A stretch of DNA of 54,600 nucleotides from Mobilitalea sp. (GTDB lineage Bacteria; Bacillota_A; Clostridia; Lachnospirales; Lachnospiraceae), in assembly GCA_029974875.1 (NCBI GenBank), contig JARKQP010000167.1:1-54600 (forward strand). The letters run 5' to 3'. The notes beneath the pieces were generated by a model. That model did no database searches and was not told the origin of the DNA. It saw only the letters and a list, made by a program, of their open reading frames with translations. This document shows positions 16,982-25,786 of the stretch, one piece after another. Within the stretch, counting starts at the first letter, position 1; every line of letters starts with the position of its first letter. The translations under genes were made by a program, and so were the position numbers.

Positions 16982-18514
16982 ATGGCAATACCAACAAACA
17001 TAAAGACATTGTTATCAGGAGATGTTGTTGAATGGGCAAGAATAGAATTTAAGGAAACATGGAACGCGGAAACCTCCTTGAAATCGGTATGTGCCTTTGC
17101 AAATGACCTTGATAACTGGGGTGGTGGTTATATTATTATTGGCGTAGAAGAAAATGAGGGACAACCTATTTATCCTCTTAAGGGGGTGCCTACTGATAAA
17201 ATTGACGCTTATCAGAAAAGTATTTTGTCAAAATGTAAGTTGATTCGGCCAGCATACATGCCGATAGTGGAAGTTGCGGATTATGAAAATAAAAAATTTA
17301 TTGTTCTCTGGTGTCCGGGTGGAGATAGCAGACCATATTCTTCTCCGAAAACAATGGCAAAGGATAATAAAGAACGCATTCATTATATCCGAAAGATGTC
17401 CAATACAGTAGAGCCGTCGGATGATGAGGAAAAGGATCTGTTCAATTTGGCAAACAGAGTTCCGTTTGATGACCGTGTAAATCATCAGGCGGAGATGTCA
17501 GATTTGAACATTATGCTTGTTCAGAATTATTTGAAGGAAGTTAAAAGTTCATTATTTGAAAAATCAAAAACAGGAGATTTTATTGAAGTATGTAGTGATA
17601 TGAACATTATTAGTAATCTCCCGGAATATACGAAACCAAAGAATGTAGGCTTAATGTTTTTTAGCATGGAGCCGGACAAGTTTTTCCCATATACACAAAT
17701 TGATGTTGTTCAATTTCCTGATGGTTTAGGCGGCAATAATATTATTGAGCAAACTTTTAAAGGGCCGGTCCAACAGCAGCTCAGGGACGCTCTACGGTAT
17801 ATCAGAAATACAATTATTACGGAAAAGGTGGTGAAGCATCCGGATCGGGCGGAAGCAGACCGTTTTTTTAATTATCCATTTGCAGCAGTTGAGGAAGCAT
17901 TGTCAAATGCCGTATATCATCGGGCATATGATGAGCGTGAACCGATAGAAGTCAGGGTGGAAAATGACCGAATAGAGATATTAAGCTTTCCAGGGCCAGA
18001 CCGTTCCGTTACGATGGAAGGTTTAAAATCCTACCGTGTTTCAAATCGCCGGTATAGAAACCGCAGAATAGGTGATTTTCTGAAAGAGCTGCATTTGACC
18101 GAAGGAAGAAATACCGGATTCAAGAAAATTCTGAATGCGTTGGAGGTAAATGGATCTCCAAAGCCAGAGTTTGAAACAGATGAAGCCCACACGTATTTTA
18201 TTTCAAGATTATTTATACATGAAGGATTTTTGAAAGAAAAAAAAGGGGACAAAAATGTATCAACCCCAAATTCAACCCCATCAACCCCAAATTCAACCCC
18301 ATCGTCTGCATTGACAGAGAATTTACAGGGATTATCACTGAGAGACCAGATATTGTTGCTTATAAAGAAAAATCCGTCTATTTCAAAAAAGAAAATGTCA
18401 GAAATACTGGAAGTTTCAATGTATGCATTGAAGAAGGAGTTAGCGGTCATGGGTGAAGAACATGTAGCTAAGTTTGTGGGATTTAGCAGGAATGGTAAGT
18501 GGGTTGTGTATTAG
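16982..18514 (+). CDS. AlbA_2 (Schlafen-type) domain ATP-binding regulator
   Basis: A 510-residue protein of the type often labelled RecG-related or putative DNA-binding regulator. The start ATG at 16982 is preferred because GGAAGGAAG precedes it; 15 extra codons are open upstream. Seen: an N-terminal AlbA_2/Schlafen domain (IEFKETWN, VCAFANDLDNWGGGYIIIGVEE); a C-terminal HATPase-like segment with NAVYHRAYDEREPIEV and GRNTGFKKIL; a Ser/Thr/Pro/Asn linker built from a perfect 21-bp tandem repeat; and a winged-helix end (ISKKKMSEILEVSMYALKKEL). Codon use is AT-richer than hcp. Such genes often travel with mobile or defence DNA. It separates hcp from the Crp/Fnr gene. Target is unknown. Confidence 0.85.
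   Translation: MAIPTNIKTLLSGDVVEWARIEFKETWNAETSLKSVCAFANDLDNWGGGYIIIGVEENEGQPIYPLKGVPTDKIDAYQKSILSKCKLIRPAYMPIVEVADYENKKFIVLWCPGGDSRPYSSPKTMAKDNKERIHYIRKMSNTVEPSDDEEKDLFNLANRVPFDDRVNHQAEMSDLNIMLVQNYLKEVKSSLFEKSKTGDFIEVCSDMNIISNLPEYTKPKNVGLMFFSMEPDKFFPYTQIDVVQFPDGLGGNNIIEQTFKGPVQQQLRDALRYIRNTIITEKVVKHPDRAEADRFFNYPFAAVEEALSNAVYHRAYDEREPIEVRVENDRIEILSFPGPDRSVTMEGLKSYRVSNRRYRNRRIGDFLKELHLTEGRNTGFKKILNALEVNGSPKPEFETDEAHTYFISRLFIHEGFLKEKKGDKNVSTPNSTPSTPNSTPSSALTENLQGLSLRDQILLLIKKNPSISKKKMSEILEVSMYALKKELAVMGEEHVAKFVGFSRNGKWVVY
18260..18301 (+). repeat. Two perfect 21-bp tandem repeats inside a coding region
   Basis: The unit at 18260-18280 is repeated exactly at 18281-18301; each unit is itself made of TCAACCCCA twice, separated by AAT. 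It encodes STPNSTP twice and forms the linker between the ATPase-like part and the winged helix. Gain or loss of a unit keeps the frame and changes the linker by seven residues. Confidence 0.95.
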
Positions 18515-18540
18515 TGGAAAGATGAGGGGGAGGAGTCGAT

Positions 18541-19230
18541 ATGGAGCTGGATTATGAAGTTTTGAAAAACTGTGCCTTGTTCCGCAAAATGAGGGACGGG
18601 GAAATTGCCTCCCTGGTGCAATGCCTGGGGGCAACGGTAAGGAGCTTTAAGGCGGAGGAGTATATTTTCTTTTCCGGTGACCAGGTGAGCCAGGTGGGAA
18701 TCGTATTGTCAGGGATGGTTGAGGTTATGAAGGAGAACCTGGCCGGAAATAAGCATATTGTTGCATTCTTAGGAGCCTCCGATATGTTTGCAGAGGGAAT
18801 TGTATGTACGGCACGCCGGATTTCCCCGGTCACTGTGAGGGTCAAGGAGATGGCGAAGATTTTGTTCATTCCCTATGAGAGAATTATCAAATCCTGTGGG
18901 AATAGCTGTTCCTTCCATATAAGCCTGATACAGAACATGATGGTGGTGCTCGGGGAGAAGAATGTTAACTTAAACCGTAAACTGGAGCTTTTGACTTTAA
19001 AGGGCATGAGGGAGAAGATCGCCAGCTTTCTGTTAAATGAAGCGAACGAACGCAGCAGCAATATGTTCCAAATAATGCTGAACCGCACGGAGCTGGCAGA
19101 TTACCTGAATGTATCCCGCACCTCCATGTGCCGCGAGCTGGCAAGGATGAAGGAGGAAGGCTTGATTGATTTTTATGGGAACAGCTTTAAGGTGATAAAA
19201 AAGGAAGAGATGGCGCATTTCCTGGAATAG
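18541..19230 (+). CDS. Crp/Fnr family transcriptional regulator
   Basis: A 229-residue regulator. Seen: an N-terminal cyclic-nucleotide-binding beta-barrel (about residues 10-125, with VLSGMVEVMKEN and FAEGI), a dimer helix, and a C-terminal winged helix with NRTELADYLNVSRTSMCRELARM as recognition region. No N-terminal cysteine cluster of classical FNR, so oxygen sensing through a 4Fe-4S centre is unlikely. GGGGGAGGAG precedes the ATG and the gap to the upstream gene is 26 bases, so it is in its operon. By comparison with HcpR-type regulators it may control hcp at 15109-16749; this is inference from neighbourhood. Confidence 0.9.
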   Translation: MELDYEVLKNCALFRKMRDGEIASLVQCLGATVRSFKAEEYIFFSGDQVSQVGIVLSGMVEVMKENLAGNKHIVAFLGASDMFAEGIVCTARRISPVTVRVKEMAKILFIPYERIIKSCGNSCSFHISLIQNMMVVLGEKNVNLNRKLELLTLKGMREKIASFLLNEANERSSNMFQIMLNRTELADYLNVSRTSMCRELARMKEEGLIDFYGNSFKVIKKEEMAHFLE

Positions 19231-19365
19231 ATAATTCCTGGGAGTAAAAAGAAGTGGCACAATGTGAAGGGGCACCGATTTATCAGATCTTTTCTAAGGA
19301 GCTGTAATAAGACCCTGCTCCGTGCTCAGATTATTGGAGATATCTATCTATATAGATTGTATAGA

Positions 19366-19411
19366 AAAAAATCCATAGAACCCTGAAAGGAAAGGATTCT
19401 ATGGATTTTTT
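19366..19411. terminator. Bidirectional terminator, member of a dispersed repeat
   Basis: A 15-bp inverted repeat (19366-19380 with 19397-19411), with A-run on the left and T-run on the right, lies between the convergent Crp/Fnr and 4-hydroxybutyrate dehydrogenase genes. About 48 bases are nearly identical to 33547-33592, loop included. Confidence 0.85.
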
Positions 19412-19478
19412 TCGTTGTACTGCCAGCGCAATGAAACAGGAGGGGCAGGAAGCTACAATTATTTGGTGTCAACAAAAT

Positions 19479-20594
19479 TCAGTAAACGGAACGGTAGATA
19501 TCATATACATCGTTCCGTGTCAAAGGAACATAATTGTTTGCCATCAAGCGGCTTTGGTTATTCATGACGGAATCAGTAAATTCCTCAAGTTGTCCGATGC
19601 TTACCCCGTAGCTGTGCAGAGGCCGGCAGGGTAAGAGGGCCTGGAATAATTGGTTAAGTGCGGGATACACATCCTCTCTCCCGCAGCCCAATTGTTTTGC
19701 CAGAAATTCATTCAGCCCATGGATTCTGCCGTTTGGAGCAAGCTTCATATATTTTTCAAATACGCCGTTAAATACAGCGTAGTTGGACTCACCGTGGGGG
19801 ATATGGAATACCGCACCAAGGGGATAGCTGAGGGCATGGACGGCAGCACACCCCGCATTCCCAAAGGCAATCCCGGCATAGGTACTCGCGATGAGGAAAT
19901 CCTTCATCCTTGCAAATCTCGTTTCGGTACCTTCCTTTTTGATGGCCTGGTAGCCTTCCAAGATCAGCTCCATGGCGCGGAGGGAATACAACCAGGTGAA
20001 TTCGTTGGCCTTCGGTGACAGATAGGATTCAATGGAGTGGATGAAGGCATCAATGGAGCTGGCGGCAAAGCTGTGAAAGGGAAGGGTATTCAGTAATTCC
20101 GGGATAAGCACCGCATAATCCGCATATAATTCATCTATGGCCAAGCCCATCTTTGTTTTCTTGTTTAACAGCTCCAGTATGGAGATGTTTGTTACCTCAC
20201 TGCCGGTGCCACAGGTGGTTGGAACCATAATCAGCGTTTTTTCCTTGGCCAGTGAAAGCTTTTGTTCAAACAGCTCTTGGACCGGTGAGATGTTCTTTAA
20301 GGCAAACAGCTTGGCAACGTCCAGGATGGAGCCGCCGCCGATGGCGAATACCCGGCTATAAGGGATGTCTTTAATATCCTTTAAAATAGCTTCTACCATA
20401 CGGTCATTGGGTTCTCCGGCTCCATATTTCCTTAAATTAACAATGCTGGACGGCCCTGCGTAATCTTTGAGATAATTATCGTAGATGTGGCCGCTGGTAA
20501 TAATCAGGTCATTTTTTCCGATGAGGAATTCCTGGAAGAATTCCCCACAGCTTTCATATAATTGAATGGTTGGGCTAATCTTAAATTGTTTCAT
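19479..20594 (-). CDS. 4hbD: NAD-dependent 4-hydroxybutyrate dehydrogenase (iron-type ADH)
   Basis: A 371-residue iron-containing alcohol dehydrogenase. Known role of this subgroup: interconverts succinate semialdehyde and 4-hydroxybutyrate with NAD(H). Seen: nucleotide site AIGGGSILDVAK, PTTCGTGSEVTN, and metal-binding His residues in GCAAVHALSYPLGAVFHIPHGE. Length and running sequence (GEPNDRMVEAILKDI, CGTGSEVTNISILEL, VNNYEPF-like end) resemble the Clostridium kluyveri enzyme as I remember it; no search was done. The gene follows the aminotransferase in the same direction by about 97 bases, which makes GABA to 4-hydroxybutyrate via succinate semialdehyde the natural reading. GGAG precedes ATG. 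The CoA transferase and dehydratase that would follow in this pathway are not in the window. Confidence 0.88.
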   Translation of the reverse strand: MKQFKISPTIQLYESCGEFFQEFLIGKNDLIITSGHIYDNYLKDYAGPSSIVNLRKYGAGEPNDRMVEAILKDIKDIPYSRVFAIGGGSILDVAKLFALKNISPVQELFEQKLSLAKEKTLIMVPTTCGTGSEVTNISILELLNKKTKMGLAIDELYADYAVLIPELLNTLPFHSFAASSIDAFIHSIESYLSPKANEFTWLYSLRAMELILEGYQAIKKEGTETRFARMKDFLIASTYAGIAFGNAGCAAVHALSYPLGAVFHIPHGESNYAVFNGVFEKYMKLAPNGRIHGLNEFLAKQLGCGREDVYPALNQLFQALLPCRPLHSYGVSIGQLEEFTDSVMNNQSRLMANNYVPLTRNDVYDIYRSVY

Positions 20595-20691
20595 GTCTAC
20601 TCCTGCTGTTTCATATACTATGGTACCGGACCAGATACATGCTCCGGTAGTCGGGATGTACGGGTATAGATGCGCCTGGGTTATTGGGGAT

Positions 20692-22077
20692 TCAGGCTAA
20701 TTTATATTGGTTTATTTTAATATGATTGGACAGGCAGGCAAGGATTGCTTCTTCAAAAATCTTAAATCCGGCTTCCAGCTGCCCATCAGTTACAACCAGC
20801 GGGCTTAAGAAGCGGATGACGTTGGAATGGATTCCCGCATTCTCTATAATCAAACCGTGCTGTGCCGCATAAGCCACGATATCCCCGACAATTTCTGGAT
20901 TAGGGGTTTTACTTACTTTATCGGTTACAAATTCGATACCCATCATGCAGCCGATTCCACGGACATCTCCGACCACCTCATATTTTTCCTTCCATCCGTT
21001 AAAGCGGGCAGTGCATTTTTCCGCAATTTCCAAGGAACGGTCACAAAGCTTCTCTTTCTCAATAACTTCAATTACCTTTAAAGCAGAAGCACAGGCGAGG
21101 GGGTTGCCTCCGTAGGTACCTCCGATGATACCGGGGGTAATATTGTCTATGATTTCTGCCCTTGCCGTGATAGCACTTAGGGGAACACCGCCGGCAATGG
21201 ATTTTGCAGTTGTGATAATATCAGGGGCACAGCCTTCCTCTAACCAATAATTTGATACGAACATTCTACCGGAACGGGCAAAGCCGGTCTGTACCTCATC
21301 GGCAATCAGAAGGATTCCGTATTTATCACAGATCTGTCTCACCGCTTTTACCCAGGCAAGTGGTGCCGGAACAAAGCCGCCTTCGCCCTGGACCGGCTCT
21401 ATGACGATGGCTGCCACATATTCTGCAGGTGAAGCTTCCTCAAATACCTTATAAAGCTTTTCGATGTAATAATCGATGGCTTCCTCTTCCGTATAACCCT
21501 TGGGAGCGCGGTAAAGATAGGGGAATTCCGCCCGGTAGATACCGTCCGGAAAGGGTCCTATCCCGGAGGAATAAGCCTTTTTGGAGGTCATGCAGGCAGC
21601 CAGCAGGGTTCTTCCGTGGAAGGCGCCGGAAAATACGATAATATTTGGCCTTTTGGTATAGGATTTTGCTATTTTCACTGCATTTTCATCGGCTTCAGCG
21701 CCCGAATTGGCGAACATGGTTTTCTTTTTATTGCCCCTGACCGGGACGATTTCATTCATTTTCTCAGCGAGTTCGATGTAGCCCTCATGGGTTACTATAT
21801 TCATCATGGCATGAAAGTACTGTTCTGACTGGGCTTTTACAGCTTCGATCAGCTCCGGGCGGCTGTAGCCCACATTGAGTACACCGACTCCGCCTACCCA
21901 GTCCAGAAAGATGTTACCGTCCACGTCTTCCAGCATGGCGCCCTCCCCACGGTGGATCACGCAGGGATAGACACTTTTGATGGCTCCCGGGATGGCAGCG
22001 GCTCTTCGGTCAAGGATCGCTTTCGCCTTTGGGCCTGGCAGGGGTGTACTTATTTTGGGTAAAGCATTCTTAAGCAT
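20692..22077 (-). CDS. gabT: 4-aminobutyrate aminotransferase
   Basis: A class III PLP-dependent aminotransferase of about 461 residues. It should transfer the amino group of GABA to 2-oxoglutarate, giving succinate semialdehyde. Seen: NSGAEADENAVKIA, the substrate/PLP region FSGAFHGRT, the Asp in LLIADEVQTGFARSG, the Schiff-base lysine in TTAKSIAGGVPLSA, and GGTYGGNPLACASA. The start at 22077 is chosen because GGAG stands nine bases upstream; an ATG five codons earlier (22092) has no site. It lies between the ABC importer genes and 4hbD, all on the minus strand. Other omega-aminotransferases of similar sequence exist, so beta-alanine or aminovalerate use is not excluded. Confidence 0.92.
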   Translation of the reverse strand: MLKNALPKISTPLPGPKAKAILDRRAAAIPGAIKSVYPCVIHRGEGAMLEDVDGNIFLDWVGGVGVLNVGYSRPELIEAVKAQSEQYFHAMMNIVTHEGYIELAEKMNEIVPVRGNKKKTMFANSGAEADENAVKIAKSYTKRPNIIVFSGAFHGRTLLAACMTSKKAYSSGIGPFPDGIYRAEFPYLYRAPKGYTEEEAIDYYIEKLYKVFEEASPAEYVAAIVIEPVQGEGGFVPAPLAWVKAVRQICDKYGILLIADEVQTGFARSGRMFVSNYWLEEGCAPDIITTAKSIAGGVPLSAITARAEIIDNITPGIIGGTYGGNPLACASALKVIEVIEKEKLCDRSLEIAEKCTARFNGWKEKYEVVGDVRGIGCMMGIEFVTDKVSKTPNPEIVGDIVAYAAQHGLIIENAGIHSNVIRFLSPLVVTDGQLEAGFKIFEEAILACLSNHIKINQYKLA

Positions 22078-22133
22078 AGGTATTATCTCCATTCTGTTTT
22101 AACCTTTAAGATTGATTGCAGCTTTTAGCTTTA

Positions 22134-23075
22134 TTATTTTACGTTAATGGTTTTTCCCTCTTCTACGCCTACGAAGTAGTCCTCGGTCAAGCCATAACCT
22201 GTTAAAATATCCATCAGGGTGCCGTCTTCCTTCATGGCATTCAATACAGCGTTCACTTCTTCCACAAAGGCTTTATCTTCAAAACGGGCGGCGGCGCCGA
22301 TCTGTCCGCTGGCTTCCGCAACGTAAGGGGATAAAAGCTTAAGCTTTAAGGAACTGTCACTGGATAGGGTGTAACCGGCTACAATACCATCAGTAACTAC
22401 GGCATCTACCCTGCCCATGTTTACGGCTGTCATAAGGGTTGCCTGATTATCATAGGCGGTAAGGTTACCGATCCTTCCGGCATCCAGCCATGTTTGGGCC
22501 GTGTCATAAAAGGTGGTTCCCGGCTGGGCACCGATATTCTTGCCTGCCAGATCCTCTTTGCTTGCGATATCGGAATCACTGGGGATTACAACGGCTTCGC
22601 CCTCCTGATACCATTTATCCGTAAATGCAGCAATCTGAAGCCGTTCCTCCTTCACGTACATGGCATCCACTACCATGTCAATGCTACCGCTATTCAGCTC
22701 CACCAGCAGGTTAGAGAAATCAATTACCTTAAGCTGGATGTCCGGGATACCAAGACGGCTACAAATCTCCCTCAGGATTTCAATGTCAATCCCCTTTAAT
22801 TCATTGGTATCCACATCCTGATAGGAAAAGGGGGCATCGTTGGAGGAGCCGATCAGAATGTAGCCGCGCTCCTTAATTTTCTTTAGTAAATCAGATTCTC
22901 CGGCGGAAGAATCCGTGTCTGCGGTTTCGGTTCCGCCGGGGGACGCGGTAGGGGTAGCGGCCGGATCAGAAGCAGGGGCGGCTGTGTCAGATTTTGCGCA
23001 TCCGGTTAATAGTGAAAATAGCATTACCATAACAAAACTGAGGGATAACAGGGTCTTTAATTTTTTGGTTTTCAT
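22134..23075 (-). CDS. Polar amino acid ABC transporter binding lipoprotein, family 3
   Basis: About 313 residues. Seen: a signal peptide with lipobox LLTGC, a long Ala/Thr/Ser/Pro linker, then a family-3 periplasmic-binding fold beginning KERGYILIGSSNDAPFSYQD and containing GIDIEILREI, SIDMVVDAMYV, GKNIGAQPGTT and VDAVVTDGIVAGY. Anchored outside the membrane, it should bind an amino acid; given the neighbours, GABA or a related omega-amino acid is the best guess. The start at 23075 has AAGGAG at good spacing; ATG two codons earlier is the alternative. The 174-base gap to the permease gene carries an imperfect 12-bp inverted repeat near 23112-23144. Confidence 0.92.
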   Translation of the reverse strand: MKTKKLKTLLSLSFVMVMLFSLLTGCAKSDTAAPASDPAATPTASPGGTETADTDSSAGESDLLKKIKERGYILIGSSNDAPFSYQDVDTNELKGIDIEILREICSRLGIPDIQLKVIDFSNLLVELNSGSIDMVVDAMYVKEERLQIAAFTDKWYQEGEAVVIPSDSDIASKEDLAGKNIGAQPGTTFYDTAQTWLDAGRIGNLTAYDNQATLMTAVNMGRVDAVVTDGIVAGYTLSSDSSLKLKLLSPYVAEASGQIGAAARFEDKAFVEEVNAVLNAMKEDGTLMDILTGYGLTEDYFVGVEEGKTINVK

Positions 23076-23249
23076 AAGCATTCTCCTTTTTATTTAATTT
23101 TTTTATATCATACAAGTGAATTAGTTTCACGAATTAACTTGTAATTATACCTGGTTGGATAGGCCGGCGTTACCGGTCTGATTTATTGTTCCTGGCAGGG
23201 AATCCGCTTTCCGCTTTCAGTTGTTTTTATGACAGCAGGACAGAGGCTC

Positions 23250-23945
23250 CTATTTTACCTGTTTTAATCTGCGTTCAATGACTTTGGTCAGCTGGGAGAG
23301 GGGAAGGCTGAGCAGAAGGTATACAAGTGCTACCATGGTGTAAGCCTCGACGGTCAGGAAGGTCTGGGAGGCGAAGGTTCTGGTACGGAGAAGCAATTCC
23401 TGCACGGTGATCATGGCTAACAGGGAGGTATCCTTAATCATCATGACCAGATAGTTGCCATAGACCGGAATGCTATTACGCAGAGCGGGCGGAAGGATGA
23501 AATGAAACATTACCTGCTTCTCATCAAAGCCCAGGGCTAAGCCGGCTTCACGCTGTCCGGAATCAATGGAAAGAATCGCTGCCCGGACCACCTCGGACAT
23601 GTAACAGCCATAATTGATGGCGAAGCCGATGATGCCGCAGGTGGAAGCCTTCAGCTGGAGATTGAGGTCAAAGCCTAACATTTTAGCGATTCCATTGGCC
23701 AGCATCGGTACTACATAATAGATGTAGAAAAACTGTACCAGAAGGGGAGTACCCCGGATTAATTCAATAAACATGGTGATAAGCCGGCTGAGCAGCTTAT
23801 TTTTGGAAAGCTTGCCAATGGCTAACAGCAGGGCGGCGGCCAGGGAAAGGAGAAAGCCGATGAGGGTGACATAAAGCACCACTCCGATGCCGTCCATCAG
23901 GCTGGGGCCTAAGGTGACAAATGCTTTTTTGAAATTAAATTCCAT
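23250..23945 (-). CDS. Polar amino acid ABC transporter permease
   Basis: A 231-residue HisM/GlnP-type permease with about five membrane helices. Seen: ELIRGTPLLVQFFYIYY, the EAA loop as EAGLALGFDEKQVMFHFILP, and a C-terminal basic end. One permease gene only, so it would act as a homodimer. The start ATG at 23945 has GGAGG eight bases upstream; a GTG overlapping the previous stop (23963) is the alternative. Confidence 0.92.
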   Translation of the reverse strand: MEFNFKKAFVTLGPSLMDGIGVVLYVTLIGFLLSLAAALLLAIGKLSKNKLLSRLITMFIELIRGTPLLVQFFYIYYVVPMLANGIAKMLGFDLNLQLKASTCGIIGFAINYGCYMSEVVRAAILSIDSGQREAGLALGFDEKQVMFHFILPPALRNSIPVYGNYLVMMIKDTSLLAMITVQELLLRTRTFASQTFLTVEAYTMVALVYLLLSLPLSQLTKVIERRLKQVK

Positions 23946-23959
23946 ATTAGCGCCTCCTA

Positions 23960-24688
23960 TCACAATACCCGGGACAAGAAGGAACGGGTTCTTTCCTGCT
24001 TCGGGTTGGTAAAGATATTATGGGGGGTATCATCCTCAACGACATATCCGCCGTCCATAAAGATGACACGGTCAGCGACATCCTTTGCAAAGCCCATCTC
24101 ATGGGTTACTACCAGCATGGTCATTCCCTCCCCTGCCAGCTGCTTCATAACCTCTAATACATCACCGACCAGCTCCGGGTCAAGTGCTGAGGTAGGCTCA
24201 TCAAACAGCAGGATATCCGGCTGCATTGCCAGGGCACGGGCTATGGCGACCCGCTGCTGCTGTCCGCCGGAAAGGGAGGCAGGATAGACGTTTATCTTGC
24301 TTTCCAGACCGACCTTTTCCAAAAGTGAAACTGCCTGTGCTTCTGCCTCCTTCTTGGGGGTTTTCTTCAGCTTGACCGGAGCAAACATGACATTTTCCAG
24401 AACTGTTTTCAGGGGGAAAAGGTTGAAGCGCTGGAATACCATGCCCACATGGTTCCGGTATTCGGTGACCTTCTTGCCAAGCTTCGTAATATCCCTATCC
24501 TGATAGAGGATTTCACCCCCGGTAGGCTGTTCCAACAGATTGACACAGCGCAGCATCGTACTTTTCCCGGAGCCGGAGGGGCCGATGATAACCACTACCT
24601 CTCCCTGGTTCACGGATAGGTTCACATCGCAGAGCACTTCCAGGTCACCAAAGGATTTGGATAGATTTTTGATCTCAAGTAAAGCCAT
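23960..24688 (-). CDS. Polar amino acid ABC transporter ATP-binding protein
   Basis: A 242-residue GlnQ-type ATPase. Seen: Walker [26 protein letters not shown], signature LSGGQQQR, Walker [15 protein letters not shown], and switch THEMGFA. The start at 24688 (MALLEIKNL) has AAGAAGGTG five bases upstream; the longer reading to 24763 would translate across the terminator hairpin and is rejected. First gene of the run ATPase-permease-binding protein-gabT-4hbD. Confidence 0.95.
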   Translation of the reverse strand: MALLEIKNLSKSFGDLEVLCDVNLSVNQGEVVVIIGPSGSGKSTMLRCVNLLEQPTGGEILYQDRDITKLGKKVTEYRNHVGMVFQRFNLFPLKTVLENVMFAPVKLKKTPKKEAEAQAVSLLEKVGLESKINVYPASLSGGQQQRVAIARALAMQPDILLFDEPTSALDPELVGDVLEVMKQLAGEGMTMLVVTHEMGFAKDVADRVIFMDGGYVVEDDTPHNIFTNPKQERTRSFLSRVL

Positions 24689-24726
24689 AAGGCACCTTCT
24701 TTCTGAATTAATATGGGGATAGCAAA

Positions 24727-24756
24727 ACGGAGCCGTCCAAAAGCTGAAGGCTCCGT
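24727..24756 (-). terminator. Intrinsic terminator or attenuator before the importer operon
   Basis: ACGGAGCC and GGCTCCGT (24727-24734 with 24749-24756) form a perfect 8-bp stem; read on the minus strand it is followed by TTTTGCT. It ends the cytidylate-kinase-like transcript only 38 bases before the ATPase start, leaving little room for a promoter in between. Confidence 0.65.
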
Positions 24757-24783
24757 TGCGCAATAATCGTATTCGGAATAGAA

Positions 24784-25386
24784 TTAGTTTAAATGAAAGC
24801 GTTTTTTAATTAGTTCTGCCAGGACCTCACAGGTTCCCTCGATTCCAAGTAAGCTGGAATCGATCATAACATGCTTGTAATCCTTATCCGACATAGAATA
24901 GCCGCAGTAATGCCGGTGGTAGGATTCCCTGGCCTTATCCACATCCGAAATCATCTTTTTGGCTTCGTCAGGCTGCATATTCAGGCGTTCCACGCAGTTT
25001 TTCAAGCGTTTTGCGTAAGGTGCATAGATGAAGATATTGATGATGTCCTTATGATCCTTCAGGATATGGTCGGCACAGCGGCCAACGATAATGCAGGATT
25101 CCTTTTCGGCCAGGTCCATGATGATTTTCTTCTGCGTCGTGAAGATGGAATCCTGAATGGCGGTGGTTCCCATGCCCAGTGGGTAGCTCATGTTGAAGAA
25201 GGAGGACTTGGCACTTTCCTCATAATCACTGATGGTGGATACCGGAAGGTCTAGCTTCTTCGCTGCCATATCAACAATATTCCGGTCGTAATATTCAATA
25301 CCGAGCATTTCGCTGACAGTACGTGCAATCGGCCTGCCAAGACTTCCGAATTGCCGCGCTATGGTTACAACAAATTTATCGCTCAT
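24784..25386 (-). CDS. Cytidylate kinase-like family protein
   Basis: A 200-residue P-loop protein of the Cytidylate_kin2 type, start ATG 25386 with AGAGGG seven bases upstream. Seen: [17 protein letters not shown] as the variant phosphate-binding loop near the N-terminus, [25 protein letters not shown], and [13 protein letters not shown]. It is not the housekeeping cytidylate kinase; many Clostridia carry such proteins near transport or stress genes, and the substrate is not known to me. It lies upstream of the GABA-type importer in the same direction but is separated by a terminator. Confidence 0.85.
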   Translation of the reverse strand: MSDKFVVTIARQFGSLGRPIARTVSEMLGIEYYDRNIVDMAAKKLDLPVSTISDYEESAKSSFFNMSYPLGMGTTAIQDSIFTTQKKIIMDLAEKESCIIVGRCADHILKDHKDIINIFIYAPYAKRLKNCVERLNMQPDEAKKMISDVDKARESYHRHYCGYSMSDKDYKHVMIDSSLLGIEGTCEVLAELIKKRFHLN

Positions 25387-25674
25387 ATCAATACCCTCTT
25401 TCTGGTTTTTATTTGGAGCATTGCAAAAATAATATTGTTTTGCAATTACCTGGATTTTGATAAGAAAAGCCAGCACTCTTACTGATATTTGCATTAATGG
25501 GTGTTTATAAGTATAGAATAGATTATATACGCAGGAGGGGGGATTGGCAATGTATTCTGATTCCAAAGAATTTGGCGAGTAGTTGTATTTTACGTACAAA
25601 TGGATAGGACAAGCGCAAATCAAATTGGCAAATTTATCGAATTTAATATGGGGTATAAGGTTAATGCATTGTTC

Positions 25675-25703
25675 TTTTCATACAAATAGATACATGATAT
25701 AAT
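25675..25703 (+). promoter_or_regulatory. Promoter of the PucR-type regulator gene
   Basis: TTTTCA (25675-25680) and perfect TATAAT (25698-25703) are 17 bases apart. The -10 box lies inside the left arm of the first inverted repeat, so binding there would block transcription. The rest of 25387-25814 has the start region of the minus-strand kinase-like gene and no further gene. Confidence 0.6.
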
Positions 25704-25724
25704 ATCATTAGGCATTATATCATG
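25693..25724 (+). promoter_or_regulatory. Inverted repeat 1, candidate PucR operator
   Basis: CATGATATAAT and ATTATATCATG are a perfect 11-bp inverted repeat with a 10-base spacer, overlapping the -10 box. The core CATGATAT recurs in the second repeat. Confidence 0.6.
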
Positions 25725-25761
25725 GCGCCGGAGCAAAGTGGGCATCCTGGCGCGGAGTGTC

Positions 25762-25786
25762 ATATCATGTGGTCTGCACATGATAT
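25762..25786 (+). promoter_or_regulatory. Inverted repeat 2, candidate PucR operator
   Basis: ATATCATGTG and CACATGATAT form a perfect 10-bp inverted repeat with a 5-base spacer, 29 bases before the regulator start. Its core is the same ATATCATG word as in repeat 1, so both should bind the same protein, most simply the gene product itself. Confidence 0.6.

Noticed and set aside
18260..18301. CRISPR-like repeat
   Set aside because: The copies are adjacent without spacers and lie in frame in a coding region.
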